In this document: piece after piece, positions 27,162-34,123 of the stretch | How the letters are laid out: every line of letters begins with the position of its first letter | Numbering within the stretch: the stretch's first letter is position 1 | Assembly: GCA_003513555.1 (NCBI GenBank) | Contig: DOPG01000438.1 | Span: 1-53,374, forward strand | Reading direction: 5' to 3' | Length of the DNA: 53,374 bases | Source of the DNA: Rhodopirellula sp. | GTDB lineage: Bacteria > Planctomycetota > Planctomycetia > Pirellulales > Pirellulaceae | Translations under genes and position numbers: made by a program | Notes under the pieces: generated by a model | The model's input: only the letters and a program-made list of their open reading frames with translations | Told to the model about the DNA's origin: nothing | Databases searched by the model: none

Positions 27162-27629
27162 ATGAATCGGACTGTGGTGAGCGGCATTGCCGCGTTCGCA
27201 CTGATGATTGGTGCCGGACTTGCTATGACTGACACAAGTGCCGAAGCGGGTCGCTGCGGTGGAGGTCTTCTCTCTCGCCTGCAGGCCAAAACCTGCGGTG
27301 GGAAAATGCTTGATAAGATCGATTTGTCAGGCCTTACACAGCGTGGATGTAGCGGTGGACTACTTTCGAAGTTGAAAGCTCTTCACGCTGCTGATTGCTG
27401 TGCACCCGAGGAAGAAGTCGTCGAAGAAGTTGTTGAAGAAGCCGAGCCATGTGCAGAAGAGTGCTGCGAGAAGCCTTGCCTGCTCGAGCGTTTGCTCAGC
27501 AAAGTTCGTCGCAACAAGGCTTGCTGCGAGAGCCCATGTGAAGAGGCTGAGGAAGCTGCAAGCAGCAGTGACTCTGCTGAAGAAGCTGCTCCACCAGCAC
27601 CAGTTGCTGATGCAAAAACCGACGCCTAG
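27162..27629 (+). CDS. secreted Cys-rich repeat protein, unknown function
   Basis: 155 residues starting at an ATG with a good GGAG site (27151-27154). A signal peptide covers about 1-29 (ending SAEAG). The rest has fifteen cysteines and three copies of a loose unit in which a Cys is followed by a Leu-Leu-Ser-Lys/Arg element and closed by one or two Cys: 32-45 (CGGGLLSRLQAKTC), 63-80 (CSGGLLSKLKALHAADCC) and 106-122 (CLLERLLSKVRRNKACC). Acidic spacers (EEEVVEEVVEEAE, CEEAEEAA) separate them, and the tail is Ser/Ala/Pro-rich. Short helices pinned by disulfides, or a metal-binding array, are possible. No family recognised. It is followed by an excellent terminator shared with the convergent pseudo-sulfatase gene. 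Confidence 0.85.
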   Translation: MNRTVVSGIAAFALMIGAGLAMTDTSAEAGRCGGGLLSRLQAKTCGGKMLDKIDLSGLTQRGCSGGLLSKLKALHAADCCAPEEEVVEEVVEEAEPCAEECCEKPCLLERLLSKVRRNKACCESPCEEAEEAASSSDSAEEAAPPAPVADAKTDA

Positions 27630-27690
27630 GCGTCATTGAGGGCTCGACGTCGGGACAAAAATTCTGACTGGGCCACCAAAAGTGGAAATA

Positions 27691-27723
27691 CCCTGCCGAT
27701 CTATTGATCGGTGGGGTTTTTTT
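27691..27723 (+). terminator. strong intrinsic terminator overlapping a convergent stop codon
   Basis: An 11-pair stem (27691-27701 with 27706-27716, core CCGATC/GATCGG plus C-G and G-U pairs) has a four-base loop and a run of seven Ts (27717-27723). It ends the Cys-rich gene. The stem contains the stop codon of the minus-strand gene at 27701, so the two transcripts overlap tail to tail. On the minus strand the hairpin is followed by ATTTCC, a weaker signal. Confidence 0.85.
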
Positions 27724-28891
27724 GTGTGTTGATGAGTTGTTCAACAATATCGGGGCGTAGCCGCGCGACATCATTAAAGTCATCGATGTCATCCGGTTTC
27801 AAATAGAGGTGTTCGGATTGATCGTGATCCTGAACATAGAACCAGTCTGGGGTCGTGACGGCGTGTGTGGTTCGGTTCGACTTGGTGATCACGCTGGTAC
27901 CTTCATCTGATTGGCACCACTGTTCGGGGGACCACATGAGCGAGCCTGATCCCTCAGGCGACGAATGGCTGGCGATTTGATCAAGGAGATTGGGAAACGT
28001 ATCGCCACCGCTCAGTTGGGGCAGATGCAGCGGGCCGAGGTCGCTAACGATCAATGGAAGTCGAATGTCGGCACTTCTCAGCGGTCCAAGCCGATGGCCC
28101 ATCCAACCATGTTGGCCAAGCTGGAAGCCGCTGGTGCCCACGATTAGCATATGGGGATCCTCTGCTTTCAGCGATGTCAGGAGAATCTCGATCAGTACAT
28201 CGAGCATTCGGATTTGGCATCCATAGGTACGCATCCAAGACATGACCAAATCAGGATGCGATTCGGCTGGTAGTTGGAAGCTTGGTGGAGTGAGGTCCTC
28301 GAAATAGGGTGGCAGTTTCTCGACCATTTCAGTGACTTCATTGTCATTCTCAAGCAGCTCGACTTCGTCGCTAGGGGCGAGCGAATCCTCATCGCCTTCG
28401 TCCATCAGAGCCATGTATCGGGGGGCATCCCAGCGTTTTGTCAGGAAGTCACTGTGCAGCCACAGGATGCTCCAGTCATCTTGCTCCGCATCGCGTTCGA
28501 TTGCGGCAGCTACCAATTGACCAAATTGAGTTTCAACAATGTCTTCGGCTGGTGTCTGCTCTTGTTGCTGTTCGCGGTCGTGCAAAGATACCATTCGATC
28601 AAACGGCAGTTTCTCAAATTGATCTGCGATATCTTTCACATCAGTGATCAGATCGATGCTTCCGCTGGCCTGCCACTTATCTTTCCAATGTGTGGTTTTG
28701 TCCAGATTTTCAACCATCTGCAGAAACATATTTGACGGCTGATCATCGGTTGCCAGCCAGCGATCCCAGACACATCCGGTATCAGCAATGGCGTCAATCG
28801 CCGGAGTCCTGTTCCATGACGATCCGTAGCATCCAAGGGCAGCGGGAGTCAGCCCTTCGAGTGACAGGACAAGGAGCGGTCGCGGCTTCAC
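27701..28891 (-). CDS. sulfatase-fold pseudoenzyme
   Basis: 396 residues with the overall outline of the sulfatase/alkaline-phosphatase superfamily but without its catalytic set. The start, VLSLEGLTPAALGCYG (residues 8-23), copies the family's first strand, but the metal-binding Asp is Glu12. NRTPAIDAIADTG aligns with the usual TPNLDRLAxEG. The formylglycine site is absent: ATDDQPSNMFLQMV stands where CxPxR should be. VGTSGFQLGQHGWMG (251-265) replaces the ligand motif TSDHG, losing Asp and His. There is no signal peptide, so it is probably cytoplasmic. An acidic stretch occupies about 164-187. GTG is the likely start codon. A binding or regulatory role, or a distant phosphatase, is possible. 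A -35/-10-like pair lies 160-190 bp upstream. Confidence 0.75.
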   Translation of the reverse strand: MKPRPLLVLSLEGLTPAALGCYGSSWNRTPAIDAIADTGCVWDRWLATDDQPSNMFLQMVENLDKTTHWKDKWQASGSIDLITDVKDIADQFEKLPFDRMVSLHDREQQQEQTPAEDIVETQFGQLVAAAIERDAEQDDWSILWLHSDFLTKRWDAPRYMALMDEGDEDSLAPSDEVELLENDNEVTEMVEKLPPYFEDLTPPSFQLPAESHPDLVMSWMRTYGCQIRMLDVLIEILLTSLKAEDPHMLIVGTSGFQLGQHGWMGHRLGPLRSADIRLPLIVSDLGPLHLPQLSGGDTFPNLLDQIASHSSPEGSGSLMWSPEQWCQSDEGTSVITKSNRTTHAVTTPDWFYVQDHDQSEHLYLKPDDIDDFNDVARLRPDIVEQLINTQKNPTDQ

Positions 28892-29050
28892 TGGAAATCT
28901 CGCAGGTTTGAGATCGGCAGACGTGGTGTTCGAGGGATGTTGTAGACGCTTCGACCCTGCAAGTGTGAGACGTGGTCAACAAAAATTAGCGTTGACTGCC
29001 GGGGTCTATGCGGAACCGACTTTATCGCATGACCCAAACTCTTCTTGCCC

Positions 29051-29079
29051 GCATATTTTGGGTTATATCGCTAAGTCAA
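29051..29079 (-). promoter_or_regulatory. possible promoter of the pseudo-sulfatase gene
   Basis: Read on the minus strand, TTGACT (29074-29079) and ATATGC (29051-29056) are separated by 17 bases, near sigma-70 consensus in spacing and -35. Transcription would start about 150 bases before the GTG at 28891. Pattern only; promoters of planctomycetes are poorly defined. Confidence 0.3.
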
Positions 29080-29181
29080 GGAATTTTGGAAAAGCGTCAT
29101 ATCAGCCCGAAAACTGAGCGTCTTTCCATGCTCTCGTTTTCGGAGTTGCGTGGTGCCCGTAAATCGCTCAGCTGGGTTAAT

Positions 29182-30621
29182 TCAGGTTTTTGCAGGCTTT
29201 TTCTTCGGCTTGAAAATCTCGGTTGCGGTTCCGAAGTGAACTTCACCGGCATTCATCAGTGTTTCACTGAGCGTTGGGTGAGGATGAACACTGTCGGTGA
29301 TGTCATGGACTTCACAACCCATTTCGATTGCTAAAACTGCTTCTGCGATCAATTCTCCAGCACCACTACCAACAATGCCGCAACCGAGAACCCTGTCGGT
29401 CTTGGGGTCAACCAGCCACTTCGTTAGCCCGTTGGTAATTCCAAGTGCTTGGGCGCGGCCGCTGGCAGCCCATGGATACATTTCAACCTCAACCTCAACG
29501 CCCTCTCGTTTGGCCTCTTCCTCGGTGATTCCCGCCCACGCAATCTCTGGATCGGTGAAGACGACGGCTGGGATCGCAGCCTTGTCGAATGCCACATTTT
29601 TACCTGCAACAACTTCAGCGGCGATGCGGCCCTCATGGGTCGCTTTGTGGGCGAGCATTGGATCGCCAGCGATGTCCCCAATGGCGAGAATGTGCGGATC
29701 AGCTGTTTTCTGTTGTTCGTCACAGACGACAAAGCCTCGGTCGTTAACCACGACCTGGGTGTTTTCAAGGCCAATCCCTCGTGTTACCGGACTGCGACCA
29801 ATACTAACCAAGACTCGGTCGTATTGTTCGTGCCCGAATTTGTTCGGTCCTTCGAAGGTGACCTCGATTTTGTCGCCCACCTCTGTCAGGGAGCCGACCT
29901 TGGTATTCAGGAAGACACGCCCCTCACAAAGCTTGTCAATCTGTTTGGCCAGAGGCTTGACGAGGTCTCGGTCGGCACCCGGCAGAAGACCGTCCATTAA
30001 TTCCACGACGCTGACCTTCGAGCCCAGTTGAGCGTAAACACTGCCCATTTCGAGACCGATATAACCACCCCCGACCACCAACAGATTCTCTGGAATGTCT
30101 TCCAGAGCCAGAGCCCCGGTGCTATCCATCACCCGGTCGCTACTGATTCGGAATGAAGGCGGCATCGCTGGGACGCTACCGGTCGCGAGGATGCAAGTGT
30201 CAAAGGTAAGTCTTCCACCGTCTGGGATCGATTCGTGATCACCTTCAAGTTTCAAAGTGGTGGAATCAACGAAACTTCCACGCGCCTGAATGACTGTCAC
30301 GTTGCGGCGTTTGGCAAGTTGTCCCAAACCCCCAGTGAGGTTTGAAATCACTTTGTTTTTTCGAGCACGCACCTTATCGATATCGATTTTGGGGCTCTCC
30401 TCATAAACAACTCCCCATTCTTCACGTAGCTCTTCAACTTCGCTGATGACCTTGGCAACATGCAGTAATGCCTTGCTCGGGATACAGCCTCTCAGAAGAC
30501 ATGTGCCGCCAAGTCGCGGTTCGGCTTCAACAATGGTGACATCCAGACCTTCGTCCGCTGCCAAGAAAGCTGCCGCATAACCGCCGGGACCACCACCAAG
30601 GACAACAACTGGAGCATGCAT
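29182..30621 (-). CDS. lpdA: dihydrolipoyl dehydrogenase (E3)
   Basis: 479 residues; the flavoprotein that reoxidises dihydrolipoamide of pyruvate/2-oxoglutarate dehydrogenase complexes or the glycine cleavage system with NAD+. The FAD motif GGGPGGYAAAF lies at 9-19. The redox disulfide is C41-LLRG-C46 (family usually CxxxxC with N-V-G; here L-L-R-G). The NAD motif VVGGGYIGLEMGSV sits in the middle, and the second FAD motif AIGDIAGDPMLAHKA follows. The catalytic His-Glu pair is in HPHPTLSE near the end. The length is normal. No E1 or E2 gene is in the window. It ends Lys-rich (FKPKKKPAKT). Confidence 0.95.
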   Translation of the reverse strand: MHAPVVVLGGGPGGYAAAFLAADEGLDVTIVEAEPRLGGTCLLRGCIPSKALLHVAKVISEVEELREEWGVVYEESPKIDIDKVRARKNKVISNLTGGLGQLAKRRNVTVIQARGSFVDSTTLKLEGDHESIPDGGRLTFDTCILATGSVPAMPPSFRISSDRVMDSTGALALEDIPENLLVVGGGYIGLEMGSVYAQLGSKVSVVELMDGLLPGADRDLVKPLAKQIDKLCEGRVFLNTKVGSLTEVGDKIEVTFEGPNKFGHEQYDRVLVSIGRSPVTRGIGLENTQVVVNDRGFVVCDEQQKTADPHILAIGDIAGDPMLAHKATHEGRIAAEVVAGKNVAFDKAAIPAVVFTDPEIAWAGITEEEAKREGVEVEVEMYPWAASGRAQALGITNGLTKWLVDPKTDRVLGCGIVGSGAGELIAEAVLAIEMGCEVHDITDSVHPHPTLSETLMNAGEVHFGTATEIFKPKKKPAKT

Positions 30622-30941
30622 GAGCGAGGCTTACCTTGCAAATTTGAATAGAGGATGCATGAACTGGGATTCCAGCAATCTTTGGCCGTCATTCCAGAGA
30701 GAACGAGTTTGGCTCACCATCGCGGTCCGTGGCATGAAACCATCAGTGCTTCGCGTCAGCAGGAAAGCGAAATGATCCTCGCAGCGGACAATGACATTGC
30801 GGATCAAGTCTTTTCAGGAAAAGACGACCCTGATGATCATGTGATCCGATTCGAGTGATCGTTGTCAGCCATGCTCGAATTAGCGGCGTTTGTGACCACA
30901 TTGATCGGCAAACGCCTCCTGAAAACAATATAACGTGTTGA
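30622..30941. other. intergenic, 320 bp, between lpdA and rpsD
   Basis: Both neighbours run leftwards. A hairpin at 30885-30916 sits just beyond the rpsD stop. A plus-strand frame of 67 codons (30655-30858) has a purine stretch right against its ATG but no spacing for ribosome binding and no family features, so I do not call it. The lpdA promoter is expected here but I cannot place it. Confidence 0.45.
30885..30916 (-). terminator. hairpin downstream of rpsD
   Basis: GGCGTTTG (30885-30892) pairs perfectly with CAAACGCC (30909-30916) around a 16-base loop, 26 bases past the rpsD stop. No T-run follows on either strand, so it may be a weak terminator or a 3'-end stabiliser. Confidence 0.45.
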
Positions 30942-31550
30942 CTAGCGAGATAGGAATTCGACCACGCTGTTGGCGTCCACTGGCAAGCTGATATCACTTG
31001 GTCCAGGCAGACCCAAAACGGTCGCTTTCAGGTTTTCACTGTCAAAAGTCACCCAATCGAGGGCGTCAGGTGCTGCGTTTGCGATGACACCCCGATAAAG
31101 GTTTTTGAGATTTTCGCGACCGCGAACCTCAATGATGTCCCCGGGGCGCAGAAGATAGTTGGGCTTCGTGACTTTGGTGCCGTTGACCAGGAAGTGGCCG
31201 TGCGTAATCCCCTGGCGAGCTTGTGGGCGTGTTTTGGTCAGCCCAACGCGGCGAACCACATTGTCAAGTCGTCGCTCGCACATCAACAGCAGCAATTCAC
31301 CCGTGTTGCCCGGTTTGCGGCCAACAGCATCGAAATAACGACGTAATTGACGCTCACCAAGGCCGTAATAGTGCTTGATCTTCTGTTTTTCCATCAACGC
31401 CAAGCCGTAGTTGCTGGGGCGACGGCCACGGACGTGCATTCCTGGTGGTTGTGGGCGACGATCCAGTGCACGGGCGGCACCCGCTGTCTCGTAAATCAGG
31501 GTACCGAGTCGACGATTGATACGAGCTTTTGGGCCGGTATAACGGGCCAT
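30942..31550 (-). CDS. rpsD: 30S ribosomal protein S4
   Basis: 202 residues. S4 binds the 5' domain of 16S rRNA early in small-subunit assembly. The start (MARYTGPKARINRRLGTLI) lacks the zinc-binding cysteines, i.e. the C-minus form. The S4 RNA-binding domain is clear at about 93-155 (RRLDNVVRRVGLTKTRPQAR, ITHGHFLVNGTKVTKPNYL, RPGDIIEVR). Here the gene stands alone rather than with S11, S13, rpoA and L17 as in many bacteria. A leader of at least 120 bases with a strong inverted repeat lies upstream, and an AAAGG ribosome site precedes the ATG. S4 often represses its own mRNA in other bacteria; whether that holds here is unknown. Confidence 0.97.
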   Translation of the reverse strand: MARYTGPKARINRRLGTLIYETAGAARALDRRPQPPGMHVRGRRPSNYGLALMEKQKIKHYYGLGERQLRRYFDAVGRKPGNTGELLLLMCERRLDNVVRRVGLTKTRPQARQGITHGHFLVNGTKVTKPNYLLRPGDIIEVRGRENLKNLYRGVIANAAPDALDWVTFDSENLKATVLGLPGPSDISLPVDANSVVEFLSR

Positions 31551-32152
31551 GGGCTAACCTTTCTACGTCACTTATGACGCTGTTGGAGGGGGTGCGGAAC
31601 AGGATATTCGCCTGCTCGCAGGATGCGATCCCTGCTCTCAGTGGGCTGTCAAACAGCTGTCTGAAATGAGCATGGCCTCGACAATCGAGGCCATCGGGTC
31701 GCATGCTGGATTTCATTCAGCCCGCAAGTGTCGCTGGAAAGAATGATTTTGGCAAGAGGAAGCGGCCGAGAACGCAAGTTTGAGCCCGAAAAAACGCCGC
31801 TAAGTCCGGTTGAGAGGCCCCACGATAGCTGTGTTCACTCCCCTTCTTTTGATCCCTTTTCTGCACAACCTTGGTTCGACTACCTTGAACCCACCGATGC
31901 GGGCTGGATGCTGGAAGGGGGGGCTGATTGACCCGCAGCAGATCAGTGGCAGGTCATTGTCGCCGTGGAAAGTCCCAATTCGCGTTTTGTCCCTTCTTGG
32001 CTGGCAGGGGCCGACTGGAACAGTTGCCGACTGCGACACTTTGTCGGGACCCGTTGCCGTGAACCGTGTCCGCAAACAAACTGCGGTACGGCAACCTGAT
32101 ATCACACAAGGTTCAACAATCCTCAATCCTCGCAATCCACAGGCGATTGATA
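31551..32152. other. intergenic, 602 bp, between divergent rpsD and PfkB kinase gene
   Basis: The longest gene-free stretch of the window. It holds the rpsD leader (minus strand) with a perfect ten-base inverted repeat at 31672-31694, and must hold the kinase promoter (plus strand). Several frames of 60-120 codons are open on both strands, but none has protein-like composition or a ribosome site. No tRNA-like cloverleaf found. Confidence 0.5.
31672..31694 (-). promoter_or_regulatory. perfect inverted repeat in the rpsD leader
   Basis: ATGGCCTCGA (31672-31681) and TCGAGGCCAT (31685-31694) form a perfect ten-pair stem with a three-base loop, 122 bases before the rpsD start. No T-run on either strand. 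Either an RNA hairpin in the S4 leader or a protein-binding palindrome. Confidence 0.45.
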
Positions 32153-33145
32153 ATGGCTGACATAGACGTTTACGGAGTTGGTAATGCCCTGGTCGATATT
32201 CAGACGCAAGTCGCCGATCAGGTGTTGGAAGAGCTGAAGATCGAAAAGGGCGTGATGACCCTGGTTGATGAGGAGCAGCAGGCGGGTGTGCTAGGTAAGC
32301 TTGACGGCTCTCCTCTGCATCGCTGTGCGGGTGGTTCTGCCGCCAATACCATCGTGGCTTTGGCTGACTTGGGTGGTTCTGCTGCCTATGTCGGTAAGGT
32401 CGGCGATGATGAAATTGGGGCGTTTTTCCTGAGTGACATGCGAGAGCTAGGCATCGGTATCGATGTCACACCGGCCAGCAGCAGCACTGGAACTTGCGCC
32501 GTACTGATCACGGATGATGCACAGCGAACGATGCTGACGCACTTGGGTGCATCCGCCACGCTGACAGAAGATGATATAGAGCAGACGCTCGTTGCATCCT
32601 CAAAATATGTTTACGTCGAAGGGTACTTACTGACTGGGGAAACCACCAAAGCAGCAGCGTATCGCGCGATGGAACTTGCAAAGCAAGCCGGTGTCAAAGT
32701 TGCTTTGACCGCGTCTGATCCCTTTCTCGTGAATATGATTCGCGATGAAATTTGGGACTTGGTTCGCGGGCCGGTCGATTTGTTCTTTTGCAATGAAGAA
32801 GAAGCAAAAAGTTTGACCAACGAAACAGATCCCATACAGTGTGCTGCAAAGATTCACGAGCATGCTGAAAATGTAGCCCTTACGCTCGGGGATAAGGGTT
32901 CCCTCGTCATGCATGGTGGCGAAGCTTTCTCGATTGAGGGAGCCGCAGCAAAAGCCATCGACACCACCGGGGCAGGTGATATGTATGCTGGCGCTCTTCT
33001 GTATGGTGTTACCAATGGGATGGGTTGGCAACAGGCTGGGCATCTTGCATCCCATGCCGCAGCCAGAATTGTTTCGCAAATGGGGGCCCGTTTAGAGCAC
33101 AAATTTACCCCCCAAGAAGTGGCTGATTTCGCCAAGATGAGCTGA
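32153..33145 (+). CDS. PfkB family sugar/nucleoside kinase (adenosine kinase-like)
   Basis: 330 residues from the ATG at 32153 (a GTG at 32066 would add 29 unrelated residues). The two PfkB signatures are intact: GGSAANTIVALADLGG (60-75) and DTTGAGDMYAGALLYG near 273-288, whose Asp is the catalytic base. The beginning, VYGVGNALVDIQ, and the absence of other subgroup marks fit the adenosine-kinase-like branch common in planctomycetes. It phosphorylates a sugar or nucleoside with ATP in the cytoplasm; the substrate is not settled by sequence. It stands alone, 318 bp before an OsmC gene. Confidence 0.9.
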   Translation: MADIDVYGVGNALVDIQTQVADQVLEELKIEKGVMTLVDEEQQAGVLGKLDGSPLHRCAGGSAANTIVALADLGGSAAYVGKVGDDEIGAFFLSDMRELGIGIDVTPASSSTGTCAVLITDDAQRTMLTHLGASATLTEDDIEQTLVASSKYVYVEGYLLTGETTKAAAYRAMELAKQAGVKVALTASDPFLVNMIRDEIWDLVRGPVDLFFCNEEEAKSLTNETDPIQCAAKIHEHAENVALTLGDKGSLVMHGGEAFSIEGAAAKAIDTTGAGDMYAGALLYGVTNGMGWQQAGHLASHAAARIVSQMGARLEHKFTPQEVADFAKMS

Positions 33146-33463
33146 CTCGTTCACTCATTCGTTAGGAGCATGAACGCGGTTTCGGCCATCGTTCCCTCAT
33201 GAAACTTTATATCTCGTTCGACAAACGGAGTCGTTTTAGCCAAGAGCAAGGCAGGACCGGAGTGAAAAGCTTTTCCGGAATGCTTGACTCGCACTGATGC
33301 TCTTTGGTGAATCGCGATTCCTGATGAGTGGTGTTTTGGTGTTTCGTAGCTGCCGATGCTGATCGCGGTTACGGGGTGATAATTGCACTAATCTGTTATT
33401 CACTATTCACGGTTCAATTTTTATATTCAAGACCCCAAAAAACAAAAACCAAGTAGGTCTCAG
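33146..33463. other. intergenic, 318 bp, between PfkB kinase and OsmC genes
   Basis: No credible gene. An imperfect palindrome with CCGGA and TCCGG arms around AAAAGCTTTT occurs near 33255-33280. The last 60 bases are A/T-rich, which would suit an OsmC promoter. Nothing else seen. Confidence 0.4.
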
Positions 33464-33883
33464 ATGGCTGTCGAAATAAATGTCGTATACACCGGGCAAC
33501 TTCGTTGTGAAGCAATCCACAGTCCCAGCGGTCAGAAGCTCAGCACCGATGCTCCCACCGATAATGGGGGAAAAGGGGAGTCGTTTTCGCCGACAGATTT
33601 GGTGGCCACCGCGTTGGGTACCTGTGTGATGACCATCCTTGGTCTGGTGGCCGAACGGCATGATGTCGATTTGGAAGGTACACAGATCCATGTAACGAAG
33701 GAAATGATTACTGAGCCAGTGCGTCGAATTGGTGCACTGCGGACGGTCGTGACGATCCCTGCGACCGCGGTGACTGACGCGGACTTGAGGACACGATTGG
33801 AAGCAGCAGCCAGAAAATGCCCCGTCCACCAAAGTCTGCATGCCGATATTCAGGCCCCCATCGACTTTCGTTACGAAGGCTGA
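33464..33883 (+). CDS. OsmC family peroxidase-like protein
   Basis: 139 residues. OsmC/Ohr proteins reduce organic hydroperoxides with two cysteines; both are here, C54 (VATALGTCVMTILG) and C119 (ARKCPVHQSL). The preceding GGKGESFSPTDLV matches the family's active-site approach. The normal length and early start support the ATG at 33464, with an AGG a few bases upstream. It is monocistronic by position, with 318 bp before and 240 bp after. The physiological oxidant cannot be judged; some members act on other small thiol-reactive compounds. Confidence 0.9.
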   Translation: MAVEINVVYTGQLRCEAIHSPSGQKLSTDAPTDNGGKGESFSPTDLVATALGTCVMTILGLVAERHDVDLEGTQIHVTKEMITEPVRRIGALRTVVTIPATAVTDADLRTRLEAAARKCPVHQSLHADIQAPIDFRYEG

Positions 33884-34084
33884 CTTTTCCCTCGGATTTC
33901 GACGAACCAATGCTGCGGAAATTTAGTCGCAACTACCCAGATTGACGGTGTTGCGGGGCAAGCTGGGGCTGCTTTGCGGGCGAATTTCAGCGTAACCCTT
34001 TGCCTGTTCGACTTTGATGGTTGTAGCGGTTGCAGCGATTCACGCCTTCCTGCTGTCAACCGAGGACACAAATAGCCGATTTTT

Positions 34085-34102
34085 AGAGACGTTGTAGTCT
34101 CT
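34085..34102. promoter_or_regulatory. short inverted repeat just upstream of ftsK
   Basis: AGAGAC (34085-34090) and GTCTCT (34097-34102) are perfect arms around six bases, ending 22 bases before the ftsK ATG. It could be an operator or a leader hairpin; it is not a LexA-type site I recognise. Confidence 0.3.
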
Positions 34103-34123
34103 CTACTCAATTTGCGCGCACGC

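Noticed and set aside
30655..30858. Plus-strand open frame of 67 codons between lpdA and rpsD
   Set aside because: No family features, the purine stretch touches the start codon without proper spacing, and it lies in a region expected to hold the lpdA promoter.
31810..32160. Plus-strand open frame of 116 codons before the PfkB gene
   Set aside because: Composition is not protein-like, and it runs into the real kinase start in a different frame.
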